This document shows positions 44,429-53,381 of a stretch of 64,000 nucleotides of DNA, in pieces. Source of the DNA: Pseudomonas sp. Leaf58 (GTDB lineage Bacteria; Pseudomonadota; Gammaproteobacteria; Pseudomonadales; Pseudomonadaceae). Location of the stretch: the NCBI RefSeq assembly GCF_003627215.1, contig NZ_CP032677.1, forward strand, positions 4,655,501 through 4,719,500, read 5' to 3'. Positions within the stretch are counted from its first letter, which is position 1, and every line of letters begins with the position of its first letter. The position numbers and the translations under genes are program-made. Under the pieces are notes generated by a model. The model was not told the DNA's origin, did not search any database, and saw nothing but the letters and a program-made list of their open reading frames with translations.

Positions 44429-45439
44429 TTACCAGGTCAGGCAGATCTTGCCGAAATGCCGGTTGCTCTCCTGGTAGCGGAACGCTTCGACGATCTGCTC
44501 CAGCTCGAAATGCTTGTCCACCACTGGCCGCAGGCCATTGGCATCGATTGCCCGCACCATCGCCTGCTGCTGGGCGCGGCTGCCCACCAGCACACCTTGC
44601 AGGCGAATTTGCCGCACCAGCGCCTGCACCAACGGCAACTGCCCGGCCACCCCCGTGAGGATGCCGATCAGCGACACATGCCCACCAATGCGGGTGGCAA
44701 TCATGGATTGCTCCAGCGTCGCCGGGCCGCCCACTTCGATCACATGGTCGACGCCACGGTTGCCGGTCAGCTCGCGCACTTTCTCACCCCAGGCCGGGGT
44801 GCTCTTGTAGTTGATCAGGTGGTCGGCACCCAGCGCTTTCAAGCGCTCCAGCTTGGCGTCGCTGGAGGAGGTGGCGATCACCGTGGCGCCGGCCAGCTTG
44901 GCGAACTGCAGGGCAAAAATCGACACCCCGCCGGTACCTTGCACCAACACCGTATCGCCGGGCTTGAGGTGGTCGTCGCTCATCAGCGCACGCCAGGCAG
45001 TAAGGCCGGCAGTGGTCAAGGTGGCGGCTTCGGCGTGGCTGAAGCCCTTGGGTGCCAAGGTGAATGCGCTGGCACCGGCAGTGACCTGTTCACGGGCGTA
45101 ACCATCGAGGCCGTCACCGGGCACCCTGGCGAAGCCTTCGACATTGGCCTGGCCGTCCAGCCAGTCAGGGAAGAAGGTACTGACCACGTTGTCGCCCACC
45201 TGAAACTCCGTGACACCACTCCCCACCGCGACCACTTCGCCAGCGCCATCGGCCATGGGGATACGCCGCTCGCTCGGCCCCCACATGCCGCTGACCACAG
45301 CGAAGTCGTGATAGTTGAGGGAGCTGGCGTGCAGGCGCACGGTGATCTCGCCGGCCTGGGGTGCGGCTGCCTCGTAGCTGCCGACTTCGACCTTGTCGTA
45401 GCCGCCACCGGGTTGTACGTAGATGGCCTTGCTGGTCAT
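44429..45439 (-). CDS. MDR-family NAD(P)-dependent alcohol dehydrogenase/quinone reductase
   Basis: 336-aa medium-chain dehydrogenase/reductase. N-terminal GroES-like domain (LNYHDFAVVSGMWGPSERRIPM) and Rossmann domain with a glycine motif VLVQGTGGVSIFALQFAKLAGA (~residue 165-186). The cysteines that bind catalytic and structural zinc in classical ADHs are absent at the expected positions (N-Y-H-D replaces C-x-S-D), so it is a zinc-independent type close to quinone oxidoreductases. It converges on the GntR gene. Substrate unknown. Confidence 0.85.
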   Translation of the reverse strand: MTSKAIYVQPGGGYDKVEVGSYEAAAPQAGEITVRLHASSLNYHDFAVVSGMWGPSERRIPMADGAGEVVAVGSGVTEFQVGDNVVSTFFPDWLDGQANVEGFARVPGDGLDGYAREQVTAGASAFTLAPKGFSHAEAATLTTAGLTAWRALMSDDHLKPGDTVLVQGTGGVSIFALQFAKLAGATVIATSSSDAKLERLKALGADHLINYKSTPAWGEKVRELTGNRGVDHVIEVGGPATLEQSMIATRIGGHVSLIGILTGVAGQLPLVQALVRQIRLQGVLVGSRAQQQAMVRAIDANGLRPVVDKHFELEQIVEAFRYQESNRHFGKICLTW

Positions 45440-45490
45440 GGGTAGGTCTCCGTATCAGGGAAAAGATTGGGGTTGAGCATAGACAGCTCC

Positions 45491-45558
45491 GGCCCTTTCG
45501 CGGGCGCCCTTTAATTCAGCGCGGTCCCTGTAGGAGCGGGTTCACCCGCGAAGAGGCC
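45491..45558. repeat. REP pair, one truncated
   Basis: A half REP (CCTTTCGCGGGCGCCCTTT, ~45493) and a full REP (GTAGGAGCGGGTTCACCCGC followed by GAAGAGG, 45530-45556) between the dehydrogenase and the HAD phosphatase genes. Confidence 0.7.
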
Positions 45559-45577
45559 CGCACAGGCAACACAACAA

Positions 45578-46168
45578 TCAACCCAACATCACCTTCAATG
45601 CCCGGCAATCGGCCGCATGCCAATCCACCAGCTCCGGCCACGGGTTGTCCGGCAAGTTCACCAGCACGGTGCGCGCCCCCGCCGCTCGCCCACAGTCCAG
45701 GTCGAACCGGTAATCCCCCACCATCACCAACTCGCTCGGTGCCACGCCCCAGGCACTGGCAATTTTCAACAAGCCATCCGGGCTGGGCTTGGGGGCTGCC
45801 TCGTCACGCCCGAGAATGTGTTGCACCGGGAAGCAATCCGCCAGGCCAATGGCCTCCAGCGTCACATGCGCCAACTCACGGGCATTGCGGGTCAGAATGC
45901 CCAGCCGGCAACCGCGCTCGGCCAGTTCGCGCACCAGTTCCACCGCGCCAGTGGCCGCCGTCGAGGCCATCGCCAAGTCGCGTTCGTGCTCCAGCAGCCA
46001 GGCATGCTTGGCCGCCGCTTCGTCCGCCGGCAAGGCGGCCAGATGGGTGAGAATGTCGTGCTCGCTGGGGATGCCCAGCGCCACGCGGATGGCGGCAAAA
46101 TCGTGCACCGCCACGGTCAGGGTGCCGTCCATGTCGAACACCCAGTTGCGTACCTCGCCCAGGCTCAT
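45578..46168 (-). CDS. HAD-superfamily hydrolase (phosphatase)
   Basis: 196-aa haloacid dehalogenase-type phosphatase: nucleophile motif I VFDMDGTLT (~residues 10-18), motif II ILTRN (~100), motif III Lys in APKPSPDG and motif IV MVGDYRFDLDCG (~150). A helical cap of the Pgp/beta-PGM type lies between I and II. Start ATG at 46168 overlaps the tesB stop by 4 bp (ATGA), so the two are translationally coupled. Substrate not known. Confidence 0.9.
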   Translation of the reverse strand: MSLGEVRNWVFDMDGTLTVAVHDFAAIRVALGIPSEHDILTHLAALPADEAAAKHAWLLEHERDLAMASTAATGAVELVRELAERGCRLGILTRNARELAHVTLEAIGLADCFPVQHILGRDEAAPKPSPDGLLKIASAWGVAPSELVMVGDYRFDLDCGRAAGARTVLVNLPDNPWPELVDWHAADCRALKVMLG

Positions 46169-47034
46169 GCCCAATCCTTGCGATGGCGAATCAGGCCTTC
46201 CTGGCACGACGACGCCACCAGTTGCCCGGCCTGGTTGTAGATGCTGCCGCGGCAGAAGCCACGGGAGTTGCCTGCCCAGGGGCTGTCAGTGGCGTACAGC
46301 AGCCACTGGTCGGCACGCAGGTTGCCGTGGAACCACAGCGAATGGTCGAGGCTGGCGATCTGCATGTCGCGCTGCCACACCGATTTGCCATGCGGCAGCA
46401 ACGCGGTGGTCAGCAGGCCGAAGTCGGAGGCGTAGGCCAGCAAGTATTTGTGCAGGGCGGGCACGTCGGGCAGGTTGCCGTCGGCGCGAAACCAGGCGTA
46501 CTTCACCGGGTCGCCGGGCTTGGGGTTGAACGGGTCACGCTCGGTGACCGGGCGGATCTCGATCGGCTTGGCGCACAGCACCTTGTCACGAATGCGCTCG
46601 GGCAGCTGGTCGGCCATGGCGCGGGCCAGTTCCACTTCAGTCGGCAGGTTCTCTGGGCCGACCACCTGGGGCATGGGTGCCTGGTGCTCGAAACCTTCCT
46701 CGTCGTACTGGAACGAGGCGCTGCAGGTAAAGATCGTCTGGCCCTTCTGAATCGCCGTCACCCGCCGGGTGCTGAAGCTGCCGCCATCGCGCACGCGGTC
46801 CACCGAGTACACCACCGGCAGGCTGGCATCGCCAGGGCGCAGAAAGTAACCGTGCAACGAATGCACGTGGCGTGCGTCCTCGACCGTTTGGCTGGCCGCC
46901 GACAGGGACTGGCCGAGCACTTGCCCGCCGTACAGCTGGCGGAAGCCCAGGTCCTGGCTGCGGCCACGGAACAGGTTCTCCTCGATCGACTCGAGGCTCA
47001 ACAGGTCGACCAGGTCGTCCAACACATGACTCAT
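46165..47034 (-). CDS. tesB: Acyl-CoA thioesterase II
   Basis: 289-aa double hot-dog thioesterase hydrolysing medium/long acyl-CoA. Starts MSHVLDDLVDLLSLESIEENLFRG; catalytic residues of TesB lie in the C-terminal hot dog (D in ASLDHSLWFHG, then the T/S and Q positions around WLLYATDSPWA and SIYNQAGQLVAS). AGGAGAA 6 nt before the ATG at 47034 decides the start. It is the first gene of a two-gene unit with the HAD phosphatase. Confidence 0.95.
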   Translation of the reverse strand: MSHVLDDLVDLLSLESIEENLFRGRSQDLGFRQLYGGQVLGQSLSAASQTVEDARHVHSLHGYFLRPGDASLPVVYSVDRVRDGGSFSTRRVTAIQKGQTIFTCSASFQYDEEGFEHQAPMPQVVGPENLPTEVELARAMADQLPERIRDKVLCAKPIEIRPVTERDPFNPKPGDPVKYAWFRADGNLPDVPALHKYLLAYASDFGLLTTALLPHGKSVWQRDMQIASLDHSLWFHGNLRADQWLLYATDSPWAGNSRGFCRGSIYNQAGQLVASSCQEGLIRHRKDWA

Positions 47035-47129
47035 CGGGGGTTCTCCTAGCAAGGCAACACGTCTCTACTGCACGCTTATGAAGGCAAATAATACAGGGTT
47101 TGTCATTCGCGCCGGGCATGCCTGTGCAT

Positions 47130-47699
47130 TCAGGGGCGCAGGGTCCGCTCCCAGTGTGCGCGGTCGATGCGGTACAGCACATGCGGGCGCAGTGGGTGGC
47201 CCGCAGGCAGGCGGGGGTGCTCGAAACTGCCGGTCAGGTCTTGCTGCATACCGATGGCCTGCATGACCTTCTGTGACGGCAGGTTGCTCTCGCTAGTGAA
47301 CGACACCACCTCTTCCAGGCGCAATTGGGCGAACGCACAGCGCAGGCAAGTCCAGGCTGCCTCGCTGGCAAAACCCAGGCCCCAGTGGCGCCGCGCCAGG
47401 CGCCAGCCAATCTCTACCGCTGGCGTGAAATCCGCCTCGAAGCCTACCTGCAGCAAGCCGGTCATGCCGATGAACGCGCCGCTGTCCTTGCGCTCCAGCG
47501 CCCACAGGCCAAAGCCGTATTCGTTGAAATGCCCGCGCACGCGGCCAATCAACGCAGCCGCTTCCAAGCGTGTCAGCGGCGCCGGGAAGTAGCGCATCAC
47601 CTGCGGGTCGGCGCACAGCGCAGCGAACTCGCGCAGGTCGTCGTCGTGCCATTGGCGCAACACCAGCCGTGCGCTTTCCAGTTGCAGGATTGGGGTCAT
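47130..47699 (-). CDS. GNAT-family N-acetyltransferase (RimJ/RimL-like)
   Basis: 189-aa acetyltransferase of the RimJ type. Opens LQLESARLVLRQWHDDDLREFAALCADPQVMRYF; acetyl-CoA pyrophosphate loop in RRHWGLGFASEAA (Q/RxxGxG/A form, ~residues 104-116); ESNLPSQKVMQAIGM is the second typical motif. The acceptor cannot be told; relatives modify ribosomal proteins or small molecules. It stands alone, ~95 bp before tesB. Confidence 0.9.
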   Translation of the reverse strand: MTPILQLESARLVLRQWHDDDLREFAALCADPQVMRYFPAPLTRLEAAALIGRVRGHFNEYGFGLWALERKDSGAFIGMTGLLQVGFEADFTPAVEIGWRLARRHWGLGFASEAAWTCLRCAFAQLRLEEVVSFTSESNLPSQKVMQAIGMQQDLTGSFEHPRLPAGHPLRPHVLYRIDRAHWERTLRP

Positions 47700-47879
47700 C
47701 GAGCGTGCTCCGGTTTTACCGCCTTGCAGTTTACAGCGTAGGCGCGGGGCGCGGGTTTCACCCAGCCGGCGCGCCCGAATGCAATTTTCACACGCCCTTC
47801 ACCGCCCCCCGACAGGCCGCTTGGCAGGATGCTGCCAGCCACCGCCGCGGCGAGCGCGGCCCTGCCATTGGAGCAACGC

Positions 47880-48566
47880 ATGCTATCGAGCAACACCCTG
47901 GGCCACCCTGCCATCCATGCCCGGCGCAAACGCCGCCTGACCCGCAAGGCGCTTGGTGCGGCCGTTGGCCTGTGCATGGTAGTGGCGGCGTTGAGCACCT
48001 GGCTGGCGACGAGGACGCACATCGTGGACCTTGGCAACGAGCAAAAACTGAGTGACAGCGGCCTGCTGCAGGACTGGGCCGACGGTGCGGTGATGGTGAT
48101 GATCCGCCACGCCGAGCGCTGCGACAGCGCCCCCGGCCCGTGCCTGGACGACCCCACCGGCATCACCGTGGCCGGCAGCCAGGCCGCCAGCCGTGTTGGC
48201 CAAGGGCTGCAGCAATTGGGCCTGAACAACGCCGACCTGCTCAGCAGCCCGAAACTGCGCACACAGCAAACCGCGCATTTCATTCTTGGCCAGGCGGTGG
48301 CCAGTGCGGCCTGGCTGGAAGGGTGTGACAACCAGTTCGCCAGTGAGGCGCTGGCGCACAAGCGGCCGGGGCACAACTTGGTGCTGGTGACCCACAACGG
48401 TTGCATCGACCATTTCGCCCGTCAGCAGAACGTAGTGGGTGGCGGGCGTGAAAGCGGCTATGCCAGCGCACTGTTCGTTTCGGTGGATGGCAATGGCAAG
48501 GCACGCATCCTCGGGCGCTTGAACGAGCCGGACTGGCAGCGGGTACTGGCCAGCACCGCGAAGTAA
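47880..48566 (+). CDS. Histidine phosphatase family protein, membrane-anchored
   Basis: 228-aa protein. A basic stretch HARRKRRLTRK and one hydrophobic helix (LGAAVGLCMVVAALSTWLA, ~residues 23-42) anchor it; the rest is periplasmic. The RHG-type phosphatase signature is MIRHAERC (~residue 78-85), and the second catalytic His is in VTHNGCIDHF (~180). The type resembles LPS core heptose(II)-phosphate phosphatase (Ais/PmrG). GGAG lies 6-7 nt before the ATG at 47880; an in-frame ATG at 47829 lies upstream without a ribosome site. Confidence 0.85.
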   Translation: MLSSNTLGHPAIHARRKRRLTRKALGAAVGLCMVVAALSTWLATRTHIVDLGNEQKLSDSGLLQDWADGAVMVMIRHAERCDSAPGPCLDDPTGITVAGSQAASRVGQGLQQLGLNNADLLSSPKLRTQQTAHFILGQAVASAAWLEGCDNQFASEALAHKRPGHNLVLVTHNGCIDHFARQQNVVGGGRESGYASALFVSVDGNGKARILGRLNEPDWQRVLASTAK

Positions 48567-48654
48567 ACTGACACCTCCCGCAGGTCGGCAATTGGGCAGC
48601 AAAGCTGCCCCAGCCATGGCAAGATCATGCGCTAGCCCCAATTGCGAACACTCC

Positions 48655-49569
48655 ATGCCGTTGCCGCTGATCTACCACGAAGACTACAGCCCGGCGTTCC
48701 CCGCCGAACACCGCTTCCCAATGGACAAATTCCGCCTGCTGCACGACCACCTGGTCGACAGCGGGCTGACCACCGACCAGGCCCTGCGGCGCCCGGACAT
48801 CTGCCCCAACGACATCCTCGCCCTGGCCCACGACCGCAGCTATATCGAACGCTACATGCACGGCGACCTGTCGCGCGAGGACCAGCGCCGCCTCGGCCTG
48901 CCCTGGAGCGAGGCCCTGGCCCGGCGCACCGTACGGGCAGTGGGTGGTTCGCTGCTGAGCGCCGAATTGGCGCTGCAACACGGCATCGCCTGCCACCTGG
49001 CCGGTGGCACCCACCACGCCCATTACGATCACCCTGCCGGCTTTTGCATCTTCAACGACCTGGCCGTGATCAGCCGCTACCTGCTGGCGGCTGGCCGGGT
49101 GCACCGGGTGCTGATCTTCGACTGCGATGTGCACCAGGGTGACGGCACCGCGCGCATCCTGCACGACACCCCAGACGCCATCACCGTGTCACTGCATTGC
49201 GAACAGAATTTCCCGGCGCGCAAGGCGCAGAGCGACTGGGACATCCCCCTGCCCCGCGGCATGGGCGATGCGGCCTACCTGAAGGTGGTGGACGACGCCC
49301 TCAACTACCTGTTGCCGCTGTACCGCCCCGACCTGGTGCTGTATGACGCCGGCGTCGATGTGCACAAGGACGACGCGCTGGGCTACTTGCAACTGACCGA
49401 CGCAGGCGTTGCCGCCCGTGACGAAGCGGTGCTGCGCCACTGCCTGGGCCGCGACATCCCCGTGGTGGGTGTGATCGGCGGCGGCTACAGCAAGGACCGC
49501 GTGGCCCTGGCCAAGCGCCACGGCATCCTTCACCACAGCGCGGCGCGTGTCATCGGTTGTTCACAATGA
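48655..49569 (+). CDS. Histone-deacetylase-like amidohydrolase
   Basis: 304-aa member of the class II HDAC-like bacterial deacetylase/acetoin-utilisation family. LPLIYHEDYSPAFPAEHRFPM is the usual start; the zinc and catalytic residues are in GGTHHAHYDHPAGFCIFNDL (His-His pair), FDCDVHQGDG (D-x-H zinc ligands) and LYDAGVDVHKDDALG (Asp ligand). GGGYS near the C-terminus holds the catalytic Tyr. Substrate unknown; possibly acetylpolyamines or acyl-lysines. The ATG at 48655 is chosen because an in-frame upstream start adds an unlikely Ala/Ser/Cys-rich extension. Confidence 0.9.
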   Translation: MPLPLIYHEDYSPAFPAEHRFPMDKFRLLHDHLVDSGLTTDQALRRPDICPNDILALAHDRSYIERYMHGDLSREDQRRLGLPWSEALARRTVRAVGGSLLSAELALQHGIACHLAGGTHHAHYDHPAGFCIFNDLAVISRYLLAAGRVHRVLIFDCDVHQGDGTARILHDTPDAITVSLHCEQNFPARKAQSDWDIPLPRGMGDAAYLKVVDDALNYLLPLYRPDLVLYDAGVDVHKDDALGYLQLTDAGVAARDEAVLRHCLGRDIPVVGVIGGGYSKDRVALAKRHGILHHSAARVIGCSQ

Positions 49570-49717
49570 CTGTGGAACCGCTTGTGGATAACCTGCTGGA
49601 AAGGCGCTGTAGGCCTTTGCTGGCAAGGCCTGTAGGTAACTGATCATTTTTTGACCATTACCGCCAGCGGCCACGCTGCGCTAGAATGCGCCTCTTTTCC
49701 ACAGCCTGCTGCCCACC

Positions 49718-50953
49718 ATGCCCGATCTGAACCCCACCTCCGCTACCCTCGCTGTCGTCATCGGTGGTGGCCCCGCCGGCCTGATGGCGGCTGAAGCCCT
49801 GGCCCAGGCAGGCCTGGCGGTCGAGGTGTTCGATGCCATGCCGTCGGTGGGCCGCAAGTTCCTGCTGGCGGGTGTCGGCGGCATGAACATCACCCATTCC
49901 GAGCCCTACCCGGCGTTCGTGGCCCGCTATGCCGGGCGCCAGGGCGAAATCGCTGCACTGCTGCGCGACTTCGACGCCGAAGCTTTGCGCCAGTGGATTC
50001 ACGGCCTGGGCATCGAGACCTTCGTCGGCACCTCGGGCCGGGTGTTCCCCAGCGACATGAAAGCCGCGCCCCTGCTGCGCGCCTGGCTCAAGCGCCTGCG
50101 CGACAGCGGGGTAGTTATCCACACCCGTCACCGCTGGTTGGGCTGGAATGCCGAGGGGGCCTTGCGGGTTGCTTATCCACAGGGCGAACGCTTGGTTAAC
50201 GCTGCCGTGGTGGTACTGGCGCTGGGCGGTGGCAGCTGGGCACGGCTGGGCTCTGACGGCAGCTGGCAAACGCTGCTGGCCGAACGGGCTGTGGATATCT
50301 CGCCTTTGCAGCCCAGCAACTGCGGGTTTGAAGTGGCAGGCTGGAGCACGCTGCTCAAGGACAAGTTTGCTGGCGCACCGCTGAAGAACATTGCCCTGAG
50401 CGTACCCGGCAGCGCGCCGCGCAAGGGTGAGTTCATCCTCACCGCGCAAGGTGTGGAAGGCAGCCTGGTGTATGCCTGGTCAGCGCCGCTGCGCGAGGCC
50501 ATCAACCGTGACGGCCAAGCGCTGTTGCTGCTCGACCTGCTGCCCGATAAGCCTGTGGACAACATTGCCCGGGCGCTGGCCAAGCCACGCGGTTCGCGCT
50601 CCATGGCCAAGCATCTGCACAGCCAGCTGGGTATCGATGGGGTCAAGGCGGCGCTGTTGCGCGAGCTGACCGATCAGGCGACCTTTGCTGACCCTGAGGC
50701 GTTGGCGCAGGCGATCAAGGCATTGTCAATCACGCTGGTGCGCACGCGGCCGTTGGATGAAGCGATCAGCAGTGCGGGGGGAGTGCGTTTCGAGGCGCTG
50801 GATGAGGGGTTGATGGTAAAGGCGATGCCGGGGGTGTTCTGTGCCGGCGAAATGCTGGACTGGGAGGCGCCGACCGGGGGGTATCTGCTGACGGCGTGCT
50901 TTGCCAGCGGACTGCGCGCCGGGCGGGCGGCGGCAGGCTGGCTGAAATCCTGA
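49718..50953 (+). CDS. FAD-dependent flavoprotein (HI0933 / PP_4765 type)
   Basis: 411-aa flavoprotein: Rossmann FAD motif VVIGGGPAGLMAAEALAQAG (~residues 11-30), then SVGRKFLLAGVGGMNITHSEP, a hallmark of the HI0933-like group, and a C-terminal FAD motif GVFCAGEMLDWEAPTGGYLL. I match it to the TIGR family named after P. putida PP_4765. Function is unproven; relatives include tRNA- and precursor-modifying oxidoreductases. ATG at 49718; it stands alone with a REP pair after it. Confidence 0.88.
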   Translation: MPDLNPTSATLAVVIGGGPAGLMAAEALAQAGLAVEVFDAMPSVGRKFLLAGVGGMNITHSEPYPAFVARYAGRQGEIAALLRDFDAEALRQWIHGLGIETFVGTSGRVFPSDMKAAPLLRAWLKRLRDSGVVIHTRHRWLGWNAEGALRVAYPQGERLVNAAVVVLALGGGSWARLGSDGSWQTLLAERAVDISPLQPSNCGFEVAGWSTLLKDKFAGAPLKNIALSVPGSAPRKGEFILTAQGVEGSLVYAWSAPLREAINRDGQALLLLDLLPDKPVDNIARALAKPRGSRSMAKHLHSQLGIDGVKAALLRELTDQATFADPEALAQAIKALSITLVRTRPLDEAISSAGGVRFEALDEGLMVKAMPGVFCAGEMLDWEAPTGGYLLTACFASGLRAGRAAAGWLKS

Positions 50954-50968
50954 CACCTACTCGATCCA

Positions 50969-51055
50969 CTGTGGGAGCGGGCGTGCCCGCGAACACGGGC
51001 GAAGCCCGTGCCATGCACCGCGGGGCCTGCTTCGCGGGCATGCCCGCTCCCACAG
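50969..51055. repeat. Inverted REP pair
   Basis: Arms CTGTGGGAGCGGGCGTGCCC+GCGAA (50969-50993) and its reverse complement at 51031-51055 with one mismatch; the spacer contains a smaller hairpin, CACGGGCGAAGCCCGTG. It lies between the convergent flavoprotein and rhlE genes and probably ends both transcripts. Confidence 0.85.
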
Positions 51056-51073
51056 GGGCCAAGCTTCCCCAAG

Positions 51074-52405
51074 CTACGGCTTGCGCTTGCGCGGCCCACC
51101 ATTGAAGCTCGGCACCTTGCGCACCGCCTTCACTGCCGGTTGCGCATTGCCCGCCTCGGTGCTGTCCATCCAGCGCCCCAAACCACGCTTGGCGCTGTTT
51201 TCTTTTGGTTTCTTGGGCTTCTTCGGCTTCTTGATCACCTGGCCACTGGCGTCGGTCAGCGGCACCCGGTGATCAGGAATGAAATCTGGCTCTTCGTGCC
51301 GCGGCAGGGTCTGCCGGGTCAGCACTTCAATCGCCGCCAGCAACTGCACTTCGTCGGCACACACCAGCGAAATCGCCTCGCCCTTGTTACCCGCCCGCCC
51401 GGTCCGCCCGATACGGTGCACGTAATCCTCGGCAACGATCGGCAGGTCGAGGTTGACCACCAGCGGCAGGTCATCGATATCCAGGCCACGGGCCGCCACA
51501 TCGGTCGCCACCAGGACTTGGATTTCGCGAGCCTTGAAGCTGTCCAGCGCGCGCTGGCGCGTAGCCTGCGGGCGGTCACCGTGGATGCCGTCGGCATTCA
51601 CCCCCTCGGCCAGCAAGCGCTCCACCAGCTGGTCGACGCCATTGCGGGTTTTGGCGAATACCAGTACCTGCTTCCAGCGCTGCTTGCGCATCAGGTGGCA
51701 GAACAGGTCTTCCTTGCGCTTTTTATCCACAGGCACCAGCCACTGCTTGACGCTGCTGGCCGCAGCGTTGCGCGGGCTGACTTCGATGCTTAGCGGGTCA
51801 TTCAAGGCCAGCCCCGCCAGCATGCGAATCTGCTCGGAGAAGGTGGCAGAAAACAACAGCGTCTGGCGCTTGCGTGGCAGCGCGGCGTACACCGACTGCA
51901 GCTCTTCGGCAAAGCCCAGGTCAAGCATGCGGTCGGCTTCGTCCAGCACCAGCATTTGCACCTGGTTGAACTTCACCGCGTTTTGCCGGAACAGGTCGAG
52001 CAAGCGCCCAGGGGTGGCCACCAGCACATCGACGCCGCGGCGCAGGCGCATCATTTGTGGGTTGATGCTGACGCCGCCATACACCGCGTAGGTGCTCAGC
52101 GGCAGGTTTTCGGCGTACTCGCGCACGTTGTTGTGCACCTGCTCGGCCAGCTCGCGGGTGGGTACCAGCACCAATGCGCGGATCGAGTTGGCAGCCACCT
52201 TCTCGCCTTCCAGCGCCAGGCGCTGCAGCACAGGCAGGGCAAAGCCTGCGGTCTTGCCGGTGCCGGTTTGGGCCGCGGCCATCAGGTCGCGGCCGGCCAG
52301 CACGGCGGGGATGGCCTGGGCCTGCACCGGGGTCGGGGTGGTGTAGTCCAGCTGCTGCAAGGTGCGCAGCAGCGGTTCGATCAGGCCGAGTTTGGCGAAA
52401 TTCAT
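51074..52405 (-). CDS. rhlE: DEAD-box ATP-dependent RNA helicase RhlE
   Basis: 443-aa DEAD-box helicase with the full motif set: Q motif (YTTPTPVQAQAIP), motif I AQTGTGKT, II DEAD (VLDEADRML), III SAT (LFSATFS), V ATDVAARGLDI and VI HRIGRTGRAG. The C-terminal tail past ~residue 375 is rich in Lys/Pro and short (KKPKKPKKPKENSAKRG, ending RKRKP), an RNA-binding extension as in the RhlE group. It acts in RNA remodelling and ribosome assembly. Start ATG at 52405. Confidence 0.93.
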   Translation of the reverse strand: MNFAKLGLIEPLLRTLQQLDYTTPTPVQAQAIPAVLAGRDLMAAAQTGTGKTAGFALPVLQRLALEGEKVAANSIRALVLVPTRELAEQVHNNVREYAENLPLSTYAVYGGVSINPQMMRLRRGVDVLVATPGRLLDLFRQNAVKFNQVQMLVLDEADRMLDLGFAEELQSVYAALPRKRQTLLFSATFSEQIRMLAGLALNDPLSIEVSPRNAAASSVKQWLVPVDKKRKEDLFCHLMRKQRWKQVLVFAKTRNGVDQLVERLLAEGVNADGIHGDRPQATRQRALDSFKAREIQVLVATDVAARGLDIDDLPLVVNLDLPIVAEDYVHRIGRTGRAGNKGEAISLVCADEVQLLAAIEVLTRQTLPRHEEPDFIPDHRVPLTDASGQVIKKPKKPKKPKENSAKRGLGRWMDSTEAGNAQPAVKAVRKVPSFNGGPRKRKP

Positions 52406-52460
52406 GGCAATACCGTCAGGGGGTTCAGCGAAGGCGGCAAGTTTACCGCATCGCCCCTGG

Positions 52461-53381
52461 CTACTTGCAGATTTCGCCCTTCAATGGCTGCACCGGCTGA
52501 GGTGCCTTGCGCCACTGCGGCAGGCCGATCAGCACCACCGCGCCAATGATCACCGCCATGGCCACGCACTCTTCGGCACCAATTTGCTCACCGGCAAAGA
52601 CAATACCCAGCAGCACCGCCACCGCCGGGTTGACGTAGGCATAGCTGGTGGCGGCCGCCGGGCGCACATGCTTGAGCAGGTACATGTAGGCACTGAAGGC
52701 CAGGATCGAGCCAAACAACACCAGGTAGGCCAGCGCGCCCCAGCCAGCCGCGGTCGGCATCTGCGTCATGCGCTCGCCCGACAGCACGCTGCCGAGCAAC
52801 AGCACGGCACCACCCACCAGCATTTCCGCCGCACTGGCCATGGGCCCCTGCGGCAGCGGCAAGCTCTTGCTCCACACCGAGCCGAATGCCCACGACGCCG
52901 CTGCAAAAATGATCAGCGCCGCGCCTATTGGGCTTGCCTGCAGGTTCGAGCCCAGGTTGAGCAAGCCAATACCTACCAGCCCGAGGGCAATCCCGGCCCA
53001 CTCCAGCTTCGAATTGCGGTGACCGAACATCAAGCCGAACAGCAAGGTGAACAGCGGCACAGTCGCCACCGCCAGCGCTGCCACGCCCGAGGCTACGCCA
53101 GCATGCTCGGCTACGGTCACACCACCGTTGCCACAGCTAAGCAGCAGAAAACCGATCGCCCCCGCCGCCCGCCATTGTGGCCAGGTCGGCGCCGGTACAC
53201 CGCGCCAACGCAAGAAGCCATACAGCAGCCCGCCGGCGATCAAGAAGCGCACCCCAGCCATGAGCATCGGTGGCCAACTCTCGACGCCAATGCGAATGAA
53301 CAGGTAGGTGGAGCCCCAGACCAAGTACAAGGCCAGGAAGGCGCCAACAAGCAATAAGGGGAAGCGACGGGAGGCAGGCAT
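52461..53381 (-). CDS. EamA/DMT-family transporter (YedA-like)
   Basis: 306-aa drug/metabolite transporter with ten hydrophobic segments and two EamA repeats. LLLVGAFLALYLVWGSTYLFIRIG is TM1 of the family (WGSTYL signature) and ASWAFGSVWSKSLPLPQGPM starts the second repeat. The ATG at 53381 (MPASRRFPL) is preferred to an in-frame GTG 9 nt upstream. Substrate unknown, probably efflux of an amino acid or metabolite. Located 55 bp upstream of rhlE on the same strand. Confidence 0.9.
   Translation of the reverse strand: MPASRRFPLLLVGAFLALYLVWGSTYLFIRIGVESWPPMLMAGVRFLIAGGLLYGFLRWRGVPAPTWPQWRAAGAIGFLLLSCGNGGVTVAEHAGVASGVAALAVATVPLFTLLFGLMFGHRNSKLEWAGIALGLVGIGLLNLGSNLQASPIGAALIIFAAASWAFGSVWSKSLPLPQGPMASAAEMLVGGAVLLLGSVLSGERMTQMPTAAGWGALAYLVLFGSILAFSAYMYLLKHVRPAAATSYAYVNPAVAVLLGIVFAGEQIGAEECVAMAVIIGAVVLIGLPQWRKAPQPVQPLKGEICK

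Noticed and set aside
48655..50953. HDAC-like gene and flavoprotein as a defence or biosynthetic cluster
   Set aside because: They are separate transcription units in the conserved backbone; nothing suggests a common system.
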